NCBI RefSeq assembly: GCF_037327425.1
Contig: NZ_CP147846.1
Span: 4,712,001-4,776,000 of the forward strand
Reading direction: 5' to 3'
DNA: 64,000 nucleotides
Origin: Rhodococcus sovatensis
Lineage (GTDB): Bacteria > Actinomycetota > Actinomycetes > Mycobacteriales > Mycobacteriaceae
Positions 1 to 8,800 of this stretch are shown here, in pieces. The notes beneath the pieces were generated by a model. It was given only the letters and a program-made list of their open reading frames with translations, had not been told where the DNA came from and made no database searches. Both the position numbers and the translations under genes were made by a program. Numbering within the stretch: position 1 is the stretch's first letter; each line of letters begins with the position of its first letter.

Positions 1-64
1 CTACTGCCGCGCAACCGCTAGATTCCCCCGTCGCGCGCCAGATCCTCATAGACCTCTTAAACTG

Positions 65-108
65 CCAGCTCACACCGTCATTTTGACGGAATATGTGCGG
101 TGAGCTGG
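65..108. promoter_or_regulatory. Nested inverted repeat upstream of the YhgE/Pip-like gene
   Basis: Nine-base arms CCAGCTCAC (65-73) and GTGAGCTGG (100-108) enclose a perfect 6-bp hairpin CCGTCA-TTT-TGACGG (75-89). The structure ends about 40 bases before the chosen start codon at 148, so it could be an operator or a leader hairpin. The rest of positions 1-147 shows no gene that I can support. Seen directly; function is inferred. Confidence 0.45.
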
Positions 109-147
109 TCGAAGCGCACCCGAACGCCGGTTAGCCTCAGAACCACT

Positions 148-1593
148 ATGGGTAAATTCCGCGTTCTCCGCAGGCCGTCCGCTGCTCTCGTCGCCATTGC
201 CTTTCCTCTGGTGGCTGCCGGTGCGTTCGCGCTCGGTGCCGGATACGACCTGAGCCCTGCCACCGAAACGTCCACGCCACCCGCGACAGCCACCCAGAAC
301 ACCGCAGCCGGAGACCCGCTGGCGGAGTCGCGGAGCAGCCTGCAGCAAGCCGGTTTACCCCTGAGCTTTCTGGCCGGCGGAATCACGCAGTTGACCGATG
401 GCGGCAATCAACTCAACGACGGCGTCGTGCAGCTCTCCGACGGCATCACCCAGGCTCACGACGGCACAATTCAGCTCGCCGATGGTTTCGGCCAGTATCG
501 CGCCGGCATAGGCCAACTCGGCGATGGCGCGTCGCAGATCAGTGGTGGAGTCGACCAGCTCGTCGACCGCCTGTCCGCGTTCGGTGCGCAGCAGGCCGAA
601 TTCACGGCTGCGCTGGACGCCGCGGCCTCCCAGGTCGACGCCTTCCCCCACCCCGGTTCCGACGCCATCTCCGGCCAGATCCGCGGCGTCATCGACACTC
701 TGAACACGCAGGGTTTCGGACCGTCGACTCTCGCGGATCTCCAAACCCTCAAGAGCGGCGCGCAACAGCTGTCCGGCGAGCTCAACGACCCCTCCAGCCA
801 ATTCCTGACGGCGACCGGTCAGCTGGGTGACGCCACAGTCCAGCTTCGTGACGGACTCGGCCAACTCGACGACGGTGGCGGCCAACTCCGCGCCGGAACC
901 GATCAGCTCATCACCGCAGTAGAACCCGTCACGGGTATCGTCGACGGCATTTCAACCAACGTCCAGGACGCGACGACCGGGCTTCCGACTGCCAAGGAAC
1001 TGTCCGCACCCGCAACCTCAACCGACACCGCCGCGTCCACGTCCAGCACGCCGGTCGCGCCCTACCTCATCGCCGCTCTCGTCGCTGTGGGAGCGATCGG
1101 TGCCGTCAGCCTGGTACGAGTACTGAGCCGCGACTCTCGCTTCCGGTGGATCGCCGCCGCCGTCGCAATCCTGGCCGTCGGAGTATGCGCGGCACTGGCG
1201 TTCGCATTCACTGCGCCGGAAGCGGGCATCGGAGCACTGTTGGCCGCAGGCATCTTTCTCGTCGTATCCGCCGCTGCCTACCTCACGGCTGCGGGCGCGA
1301 TCCAACGTCTGCTCGGCGCCACCGTCGGACAAGCCGTCAACATCGCGTTACTCGTTGTCCAGGTGGTCGTCTGCGGCGCCGCCTACGCGAGCAGCGCAGC
1401 AATCTGGGTACACCTGTCGGCCTTCATGCCGATGGCCTACACCGCCGCCGGTGCTCGTGAGATCGGCTATTCAGCCATGACGTCGACCGGTGGGCTCGCC
1501 GTCCCCATGACGGTCGTACTGCTGGTAGTTTCCGCACTCGTCTACCGAGCTACCGACAACTCCCGCGAGACGGTGTCACCCGACTACGCGTAG
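148..1593 (+). CDS. YhgE/Pip-like membrane protein with Leu-Gly heptad repeats
   Basis: A 481-residue protein with an N-terminal membrane segment, a long extracytoplasmic region and about five hydrophobic segments in the C-terminal third. The extracytoplasmic part contains many repeats of the form DGxxQLxDG (roughly residues 90-170 and 245-270), the XXXLXXG heptad pattern typical of YhgE/Pip and related phage-infection or ABC-2-like membrane proteins. The open frame extends upstream to 100, but the ATG at 148 precedes a basic stretch and the membrane helix, so it is preferred; no strong ribosome binding site is visible. The MFS exporter gene follows 87 bases later on the same strand, so the two may be co-transcribed. 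Substrate and role are unknown. Confidence 0.75.
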   Translation: MGKFRVLRRPSAALVAIAFPLVAAGAFALGAGYDLSPATETSTPPATATQNTAAGDPLAESRSSLQQAGLPLSFLAGGITQLTDGGNQLNDGVVQLSDGITQAHDGTIQLADGFGQYRAGIGQLGDGASQISGGVDQLVDRLSAFGAQQAEFTAALDAAASQVDAFPHPGSDAISGQIRGVIDTLNTQGFGPSTLADLQTLKSGAQQLSGELNDPSSQFLTATGQLGDATVQLRDGLGQLDDGGGQLRAGTDQLITAVEPVTGIVDGISTNVQDATTGLPTAKELSAPATSTDTAASTSSTPVAPYLIAALVAVGAIGAVSLVRVLSRDSRFRWIAAAVAILAVGVCAALAFAFTAPEAGIGALLAAGIFLVVSAAAYLTAAGAIQRLLGATVGQAVNIALLVVQVVVCGAAYASSAAIWVHLSAFMPMAYTAAGAREIGYSAMTSTGGLAVPMTVVLLVVSALVYRATDNSRETVSPDYA

Positions 1594-1680
1594 CCCTCGA
1601 CTCGAGCACCCCGAAGCGCCGACGGTACCGTCAGGTACGCATTCGTATCGCGAACGTCGTGGTCGGGAAGAAGGGGAGTC

Positions 1681-3201
1681 GTGAACGAGAAGGCGACGCG
1701 CAAGGACTGGCTCGGGCTGAGTGTCCTCGTCATTCCCATCCTGCTCGTATCGATGGACATCTCAGTGCTCTACCTGGCGCTTCCCGCGGTCGCCGCCGAT
1801 CTCGAACCGACCAGCAACCAGACACTGTGGATCCTCGATCTCTACGGGTTCTTCCTGGCCGGGTTGCTCATCACGATGGGCTCTGTCGGCGACCGTATCG
1901 GCAGACGCAGGTTGTTGATGATCGGTGCGGTCGTGTTCGGCGCGGCGTCGGTGCTGGCCGCGTTCTCGACCTCCCCCGAAATGCTCCTGGTCGCGCGCGC
2001 ACTCCTCGGTGTCGGCGGAGCAACGATCGCACCGAGCACGCTGTCCTTGATCCGCAACATGTTTCACGATCCCGGCCAACGCAAGGAAGCTATCGGAATG
2101 TGGACGGCGGGCTTCGCGGGTGGTGGTGCCATCGGTCCGGTGATCGGCGGATTCCTGCTCGAACACTTCTGGTGGGGATCGGTGTTCCTCGTCAACATAC
2201 CGATCATGGCTCTACTGCTGGTCACTGCACCACTACTCGTCCCGGAGTTCAAGGATCCGAATCCAGGCAAGTTCGATCCGACCAGTGTCGTTCTGTCGAT
2301 CGCGGCGATGCTCGGCATCGTCTACGCGATCAAGCATGGCGCACAGGAGGGCTTCGACACTGCAACGATTTCCACGGCACTCGGGGGCCTTGTTCTCGGC
2401 TACCTCTTCGTCGTCCGACAGCGGCGTGCCACCGATCCCCTTATCGACATCACGTTGTTCACCGAAAGAGCGTTCAGTGCAGCAGTTCTCGTACAGTTCC
2501 TGGTGATCTTCGCCCTCACCGGGTTCAGTCTGTTCGCCTCGCAGTACCTGCAGCTGTTGGTCGGCCTCGGGCCGCTGGCCGCCGGACTGTGGTTGCTGAT
2601 TCCTGCGGGCACTGCCGGGGTGGGTGCGATCTTGTCGCCGACGCTGAGCAAGATCGTCCCGACGGGCACCATCATCGCCGGTGGGCTGGTACTCATCGCG
2701 GTCGGTTCGCTGACACTGAGCTTCGTGGGAGCGGACTCCGGCATACCGTTGATGATCATCGGGATGTCACTCATCACACTCGGAGTCGGCGCTGCATCTA
2801 CCTTGAACTCCGACATCGTCCTCACCGCCGCAGCTCCTGAAAAGGCAGGCACGGCATCGGCATTGTCGGAGACGGGCGCCGAGCTGGGTGGTGCAGTCGG
2901 CATCGCTATCCTCGGCACGATCGGCACCACGGTCTACCGAAACCGCCTCCAGGACTCACTCCCTCCGGAAACTCCCCCCGACATCGCCGGCCCTGCGTCG
3001 GAAACCGTCGGAGGCGGCATGGCGGTCGCCGAGTACCTGCCCGCACCACTGAACGACGCCCTCCGCGAACTCGCCGCATCGGGCTTCGTCGACGGTTTGA
3101 ATCTCGCGGCGGCCTGGTGTGCGGCAGGTATGGGGATATCGGCGTTCGTCGTGTACCTGTTGTTGCGCGGCAAGCGGTTACAGCCACACTTGGTTGATTA
3201 G
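1681..3201 (+). CDS. MFS drug-efflux transporter, DHA2 (14-helix) family
   Basis: A 506-residue integral membrane protein predicted to export drugs or other small molecules using the proton gradient. It carries the DHA2-type N-terminus (VSMDISVLYLALPAV), motif A between helices 2 and 3 (GSVGDRIGRRRLL, about residues 67-79) and a motif C-like GxxxGPxxGG in helix 5. The length and number of hydrophobic segments fit the 14-helix EmrB/QacA/SmvA group. GTG is the start, preceded by the purine-rich AAGGGGAG. The stop codon overlaps the convergent cutinase stop by two bases, so no terminator fits between them. The substrate cannot be read from sequence. Confidence 0.9.
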   Translation: MNEKATRKDWLGLSVLVIPILLVSMDISVLYLALPAVAADLEPTSNQTLWILDLYGFFLAGLLITMGSVGDRIGRRRLLMIGAVVFGAASVLAAFSTSPEMLLVARALLGVGGATIAPSTLSLIRNMFHDPGQRKEAIGMWTAGFAGGGAIGPVIGGFLLEHFWWGSVFLVNIPIMALLLVTAPLLVPEFKDPNPGKFDPTSVVLSIAAMLGIVYAIKHGAQEGFDTATISTALGGLVLGYLFVVRQRRATDPLIDITLFTERAFSAAVLVQFLVIFALTGFSLFASQYLQLLVGLGPLAAGLWLLIPAGTAGVGAILSPTLSKIVPTGTIIAGGLVLIAVGSLTLSFVGADSGIPLMIIGMSLITLGVGAASTLNSDIVLTAAAPEKAGTASALSETGAELGGAVGIAILGTIGTTVYRNRLQDSLPPETPPDIAGPASETVGGGMAVAEYLPAPLNDALRELAASGFVDGLNLAAAWCAAGMGISAFVVYLLLRGKRLQPHLVD

Positions 3202-4109
3202 ATACTGTCCCGCAGGTAGTTGGCGAGCCACGTCGTTGCACTGGTTCCGTTGGAATCGACGGCGTACGAACCGTATTCCTGATGGACACCGGAGCGGTAG
3301 AACGCCTCGATCTCACGTCTGCGTTGCTGGTTCGCCTGATCGGACAGTTGGCCCTGCAGTGTCGGCAGGCCTCCTGCCGACGCGATGTCGCCCAGTAGAA
3401 CTTCCGCATCCTGCTGCGCCTGCGCGGCAACGGCCGGGTTCGGATCGGAGGACACGGCCAGGAAGCCGGCGAGCCGAGCGACGTAGTCGTCCTTGGGTGT
3501 CGAGCAGTACAGGTCACCGACGGCGCAGAACGTACGAACGACCGGGCTGACGAAGCCGAATCCTCCGACGCGGGGGCCTCCGACTCCGGTGCCGACTACC
3601 TGGGGTCCGACGAGCGCGTCCGCGTCGGAACGCTTGGGATCGGAGATCAGACCCACCGCAGCGACGCGATCTGCAGGCACGACGCCGAGGCCGGTGCCGA
3701 TGGACGCTGCCAAGTCACCTGCCGCGTCGGCACCTTGGCTGTAGCCGATGATGCCGAATTTGGTTGCGCCGCACTGATCGGCCATGGCCTTGATCATGCC
3801 GCCCGCGTTGGCGGTCGCCACTGCTCGGGATTCGCCGTAGATTCCGCCCTCCCACGGGAACGCCGTAGCGGGGTAGGACACGTAGTCGGTACGGATATCG
3901 GAACCGGCGATACGATCGGTCACCGCAGTCAGCATGCCCGGCTTCGGTGCCGCCCCCGAACTGGTCTCCCAAGTGCCGGGAATCGCGACGACGTACAGGC
4001 CTGGGCAGGATGCTGGATCTGCCGATGCAGTGACTGTGGGCAGGGCGGTGACTCCTGCAACAACGGCCACGACCGATCCGATGGTGGCGACGAGCTTCTT
4101 CACGCGCAT
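3198..4109 (-). CDS. Secreted cutinase-family serine esterase
   Basis: A 303-residue exported hydrolase of the cutinase family (lipid or polyester esterase). Residues 1-30 form a Sec signal peptide ending ASA. The nucleophile lies in GYSQG (122-126, Ser124). The aspartate is in CAVGDLYC (Asp199) and the histidine in VHQEYG (His276), giving a complete triad. Cysteines 35/113 and 195/202 sit where cutinase disulfides usually are. A C-terminal helical region (about 225-275) lies between the Asp and His parts. ATG start with GTGAGG about nine bases upstream. It is convergent with the MFS gene and lies downstream of gltD on the same strand, but a 327-bp gap with hairpins separates it from gltD, so it probably has its own promoter. 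Confidence 0.9.
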   Translation of the reverse strand: MRVKKLVATIGSVVAVVAGVTALPTVTASADPASCPGLYVVAIPGTWETSSGAAPKPGMLTAVTDRIAGSDIRTDYVSYPATAFPWEGGIYGESRAVATANAGGMIKAMADQCGATKFGIIGYSQGADAAGDLAASIGTGLGVVPADRVAAVGLISDPKRSDADALVGPQVVGTGVGGPRVGGFGFVSPVVRTFCAVGDLYCSTPKDDYVARLAGFLAVSSDPNPAVAAQAQQDAEVLLGDIASAGGLPTLQGQLSDQANQQRRREIEAFYRSGVHQEYGSYAVDSNGTSATTWLANYLRDSI

Positions 4110-4288
4110 GATGCGGCCTCACTGCTTAGCGGACTTTCGACTTCGCGAGCGAGAATTCCACGCTCCGATGTCGAAACGATGCCCAATCGGTAAACAGAGG
4201 TTACCTAAAAGTATGAGCGCGCATACACCGAGACGAAAACGAGGTTATGGCACGGGAAAACGTGCGCATGGCCCGGTGTTCCGGCGAT

Positions 4289-4341
4289 CGCTTGAATGGT
4301 CCATTCATACGATCAGATGGCTGGAAAGTCCCATTCAAGCG
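4289..4341 (-). repeat. Stem-loop repeat, copy 1 of 2, downstream of gltD
   Basis: Perfect 11-bp inverted arms CGCTTGAATGG (4289-4299) and CCATTCAAGCG (4331-4341) around a 31-base loop. The loop contains CATACGATCAGATGGCT, which recurs in copy 2. A minor 4-bp CCAT/ATGG pairing exists inside the loop. It lies in the 3' region of the gltBD transcript and could act in termination or mRNA stabilisation; there is no U-run. Confidence 0.7.
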
Positions 4342-4355
4342 GGGAGAATGCGGAC

Positions 4356-4422
4356 GACCCACCGCTCGAACGGTCCATCCATACGATCAGATGGCTACGG
4401 TAGACCATTCAAGCGGTGGGTC
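4356..4422 (-). repeat. Stem-loop repeat, copy 2 of 2, downstream of gltD
   Basis: Twenty-base arms at 4356-4375 and 4403-4422 match at 18 of 20 positions. In minus-strand RNA (the gltD 3' region) both mismatches become G-U pairs, so the 20-bp stem is fully paired; in plus-strand RNA they would be C/A mismatches. The 27-base loop shares CATACGATCAGATGGCT with copy 1. With copy 1 this explains most of the 4110-4436 gap between gltD and the cutinase gene. The rest of that gap presumably holds the cutinase promoter and an AGGTTACCT element near 4197-4206. Confidence 0.7.
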
Positions 4423-4436
4423 GGCGTGCGAGAAAA

Positions 4437-5888
4437 CTACCGCTGCGGCGCCTGAGTGGGGACGATCGGCGACGGCAACGCGGTGGCACCCTGAAGGAAT
4501 GTGTCGACGGCGGCTGCGCAGGACCGGCCTTCGGCGATCGCCCAGACGATCAACGACTGGCCGCGGCCCATGTCACCCGCAACGAAGACGCCTGGAACGT
4601 TGGTGACCCATTCCTTCGAACGCTGCACGTTGCCGCGCTCGTTCAAGTCGACTCCGAGATCGGTGAGCAGACCAGGCTTTTCCGGTCCGACGAAGCCCAT
4701 GGCCAGCAGCACGAGATCGGCTTCGAGCGTGAATTCGCTGCCCTCGATCTTCTCGAACTTGCCGGCCTTGAACTCGACCTCATGTGCTTCGAGTGCGGTG
4801 ACCTTGCCGTCCTTGCCGAGGAAGCGCTCGGTGTTCACGGAGAACACCCGCTCGCCGCCCTCTTCGTGCGCCGAGGCCACGCGATACATCAGCGGGTACA
4901 GCGGCCACGGCGTCGACGTCGCGCGTTCTTCCGGCGGCCGAGCCATGATCTCGAACTGGTGGACGCTCTCCGCACCCTGGCGGTGCGAGGTGCCGAGGCA
5001 GTCCGCGCCGGTGTCGCCGCCGCCGATGATGACGACCTTTTTGCCCTTGGCGCTGACGGGGGGCTCGGCGAAGTCACCCTGCTGCACACGATTGGCGTGC
5101 GGCAGGAATTCCATCGCCTGGTAGATACCCTCGTTCTCGCGACCCTCGATCGGCAGGTCACGCCACGCGGTTGCTCCACCGGACAGTACGACTGCATCGA
5201 ACTGTGCGCGAAGCTCGTCGGCCGAGATGTCCTTGCCGACGTCGACGCCGGTACGGAACACCGTGCCCTCGGCCTCCATCTGGGCCAGGCGACGGTCGAT
5301 GTGGCGCTTCTCCATCTTGAACTCGGGAATGCCGTAGCGAAGTAGGCCACCGATGCGATCGGCACGCTCGAACACCGTGACGGTGTGGCCGGCGCGCGTG
5401 AGTTGCTGCGCTGCAGCAAGTCCCGCAGGTCCGGAGCCGACGACGGCGACGGTCTTGCCGGTCAGGTGCGTCGGGTAGACCGGGGTGACCCAACCTTCCT
5501 CGAAAGCCTTGTCGATGATCTCGACCTCGACCTGCTTGATCGTCACCGGATCCTGGTTGATGCCCAGAACACAGGACGCTTCACACGGCGCCGGACACAA
5601 CCGACCGGTGAACTCCGGAAAGTTGTTGGTGGCGTGCAGCCGGTCGATGCTCTCGCGCCAACGGTCCTTGTACACCAGGTCGTTCCACTCGGGAATCAGA
5701 TTCCCGAGCGGGCAACCGTTGTGGCAGAACGGGACACCGCAATCCATGCATCGGCTCGCCTGGGTCCGCAGTGTGTCCTTGGAGAAGTCCTCGTAGACCT
5801 CTTTCCAGTCCATCAGCCGCAGGTCGACGGGACGCCGCTTCGGCAGTTCACGAACGGTGTTCTTCAAGAATCCTTGTGGGTCACCCAC
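4437..5888 (-). CDS. gltD: Glutamate synthase (NADPH) small subunit
   Basis: The 483-residue beta subunit of glutamate synthase takes electrons from NADPH through FAD and passes them to GltB to make glutamate from glutamine and 2-oxoglutarate. N-terminal iron-sulfur ligands are visible as C47xxC50xxxxC55xxxC59 and C98xxxC102xxxC106. The FAD-binding GSGPAG is at 151-156, and a second dinucleotide motif IIGGGDTGADC lies near residue 290. The length is normal for the family. The GTG start overlaps the end of gltB by eight bases, so the two are translationally coupled. Two stem-loops follow the stop codon. Confidence 0.97.
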   Translation of the reverse strand: MGDPQGFLKNTVRELPKRRPVDLRLMDWKEVYEDFSKDTLRTQASRCMDCGVPFCHNGCPLGNLIPEWNDLVYKDRWRESIDRLHATNNFPEFTGRLCPAPCEASCVLGINQDPVTIKQVEVEIIDKAFEEGWVTPVYPTHLTGKTVAVVGSGPAGLAAAQQLTRAGHTVTVFERADRIGGLLRYGIPEFKMEKRHIDRRLAQMEAEGTVFRTGVDVGKDISADELRAQFDAVVLSGGATAWRDLPIEGRENEGIYQAMEFLPHANRVQQGDFAEPPVSAKGKKVVIIGGGDTGADCLGTSHRQGAESVHQFEIMARPPEERATSTPWPLYPLMYRVASAHEEGGERVFSVNTERFLGKDGKVTALEAHEVEFKAGKFEKIEGSEFTLEADLVLLAMGFVGPEKPGLLTDLGVDLNERGNVQRSKEWVTNVPGVFVAGDMGRGQSLIVWAIAEGRSCAAAVDTFLQGATALPSPIVPTQAPQR

Positions 5889-8800
5889 GAGCTGCCTCCA
5901 TGATTGCCTCGTCCACGTCCGCGCCGTTCTTCTCGGCCTCGGAGATGGCGAGCAGTACCTTCTTGTAATCGCGCGGCATGACCTTCACGAAGTGGTTCAC
6001 CTGCTGTGACCAGTCCGCGAGGATTCGCTCTGCAACCTCGGATCCCGTTTCGTCGTAGTGACGTGTGACGATCTCCTTGAGCCAGGTGAACTCGTCACCC
6101 TCGATGCTCTCGATATCGACGAGTTCGGTATTCAGGTTCGCTTCGAACGTCTTGTTCGGATCGAAGATGAACGCGACTCCCCCGGACATCCCGGCACCGA
6201 AGTTACGTCCGGTCTCACCGATGATGACGACCTTGCCGCCCGTCATGTACTCGCAACCGTGATCGCCGACGCCTTCGACGACTGCCACTGCTCCGGAGTT
6301 ACGTACGGCGAAACGTTCCCCGACGACACCGCGGATGAGAGCCTCACCCTGCGTCGCACCGAACAGGAACACGTTTCCGCCGATGATGTTGTCCTCGGCG
6401 ACGAATCCCGCTGGTGCGTTGAGCGACGGGCGCAGAACGATGCGTCCGCCCGACAGGCCCTTGCCGACGAAGTCGTTGGCGTCGCCGTGCAGCCTCAGCG
6501 TCATGCCCGAAGGCACGAACGCACCGAAGCTGTTGCCCGCCGAACCGGTGAACGTGATATCGATCGTGTTGTCGGGCAGTCCGACTCCGCCGTACGCCTT
6601 GGTCAACTCGTGCCCGAGCATCGTGCCGACCGTGCGGTTGACGTTGGTGATCTTCGACTCGAAGGTCACCTTCTCGCCCTTGTCGAGGGCGTTGCGGCTC
6701 TGCGCGATGAGCTGCTGATCGAGAGCCTTGTCGAGTCCGTGATCCTGAACGCCCGTGTTGTAGAGGTCCTGGTTCATGAAGGCCGACTCGACCTCGTCGA
6801 GGATCGGCGAGAGGTCCAGCTTCGACGCCTTCCACGCTTCCTTGGCAGCGGTCGTGTCGAGCAACCCGACCTGACCGACGGCCTCGTCGAGCGTGCGGAA
6901 GCCGAGTTGCGCCATGAGCTCACGGACCTCTTCGGCGATGAACATGAAGAAGTTCTCGACGAACTCGGGCTTGCCCGCGAAACGCTTGCGCAGCACCGGG
7001 TTCTGCGTCGCAACACCGACTGGACAGGTGTCGAGGTGGCAGACGCGCATCATGATGCAGCCCGACACGACGAGAGGCGCGGTGGCGAAACCGAACTCCT
7101 CACCACCGAGCAGCGCCGCGACCATGACGTCACGGCCGGTCTTGAGTTGGCCGTCGACCTGAACGACGATGCGATCGCGAAGTCCGTTGAGCAGCAACGT
7201 CTGCTGGGTCTCGGCCAGCCCGAGCTCCCACGGTCCACCTGCATGCTTGACCGACGTCAACGGTGTAGCACCCGTGCCACCGTCGTGGCCCGAGATGAGC
7301 ACCACGTCGGCGTGCGCCTTGGAGACACCAGCGGCGACCGTTCCGACGCCGACCTCGGAGACGAGCTTGACGTGGATGCGAGCCTGCGGGTTGGCGTTCT
7401 TCAGATCGTGGATCAGCTGAGCGAGATCCTCGATCGAGTAGATGTCGTGGTGCGGCGGCGGCGAGATCAACCCGACGCCTGGCGTCGAGTGCCGAACCTC
7501 GGCAACCCAGGGGTACACCTTGTGCGCCGGAAGCTGGCCGCCCTCACCGGGCTTCGCGCCCTGCGCCATCTTGATCTGGATGTCCGTGCAGTTGGTCAAG
7601 TAGTGCGAGGTGACACCGAAGCGGCCCGACGCGACCTGCTTGATGGCCGAGCGTCGCCAGTCACCGTTCTCGTCCGGCTCGAAGCGTGAGACGTCCTCGC
7701 CGCCCTCTCCGGAGTTCGATCGGCCGCCGAGGCGGTTCATCGCGATCGCCAGTGTCTCGTGCGCCTCGGCGGAGATGGAGCCGTAGCTCATCGCACCCGT
7801 CGAGAAGCGTTTGACGATCTCCGACGCCGGCTCGACCTCGTCGATCGAGATCGGCTGACGATCCTCGGTTTTGAAGCGGAACAGACCACGCAGCGACGCA
7901 AGGCGCTCGGACTGGTCGTCGACCATCTTCGTGTATTCCTTGAAGACGTCGTACTGACCCGTGCGAGTGGAGTGCTGAAGCTTGAACACAGTGTCGGGGT
8001 TGAAGAGATGGTATTCCCCTTCCCGACGCCACTGGTACTCGCCACCCGTCTCGAGCTCGCGGTGGGCGCGCTCCTGACGGTTGGTCAGGTACGCGACGGA
8101 GTGGCGTGCGGCCACATCCTGTGCGACCTGCTCGAGGTCGATGCCACCGAGGTGGCTGTTCAGTCCGGTGAAGTACTCGTCGACGAGATCCTGGGACAGG
8201 CCGATGACCTGGAACAGCTGCGCGCCGGTGTAGGACGCCAGCGTCGAGATGCCCATCTTGGACATCACCTTGAGTACACCCTTGCCTGCGGCCTTGATGT
8301 AGTTGGCGACGGCCTTGTCGAAGTCGATGTCGGTGAGGGCACCGCGTTCGATCATGTCCTCGATGGACTCGAATGCCATGTACGGGTTGACCGCTGCTGC
8401 TCCGAATCCGATCAGCAGTGCCATGTGGTGCACCTCGCGGGCGTCACCGGCCTCGATGATCAAACCGACCTTGGTACGGGTCTTCTCGCGAACGAGGTGG
8501 TGGTGCACCGCGGAGGTCAGCAGCAACGACGGGATCGGTGCGAGCTTCTCGCTCGACTCACGATCGGACAGCACGATGATGCGTGCGCCGCCGGAGATCG
8601 CCGCGGAAACCTGAGTTCGGATGGCTTCCAACGACGCGCGCAGGCCCTCGCCGCCGTCGGCGACCGGGTACAGACCGCGGACGACGACCGAACGCAGTTC
8701 TTCCTGGGTGCCGTCGTCGTTGATGTGGACAAGCTTGGACAGATCGTCGTTGTGCAGGATCGGCTGTGGGAGCACGATTTGCTTGCAAGCATCGGGACCT

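Noticed and set aside
4197..4206. AGGTTACCT element, considered as an IdeR/DtxR iron box together with AGGTATACCT at 10717
   Set aside because: Both are much shorter than the 19-bp IdeR consensus and share only the outer AGGT/ACCT, so the assignment would be guesswork.
6058..7689. Long plus-strand open frame of 543 codons within gltB
   Set aside because: It is the antisense shadow of the GltB synthase domain; the minus frame has full family motifs, and the plus frame has a repetitive, family-free composition.
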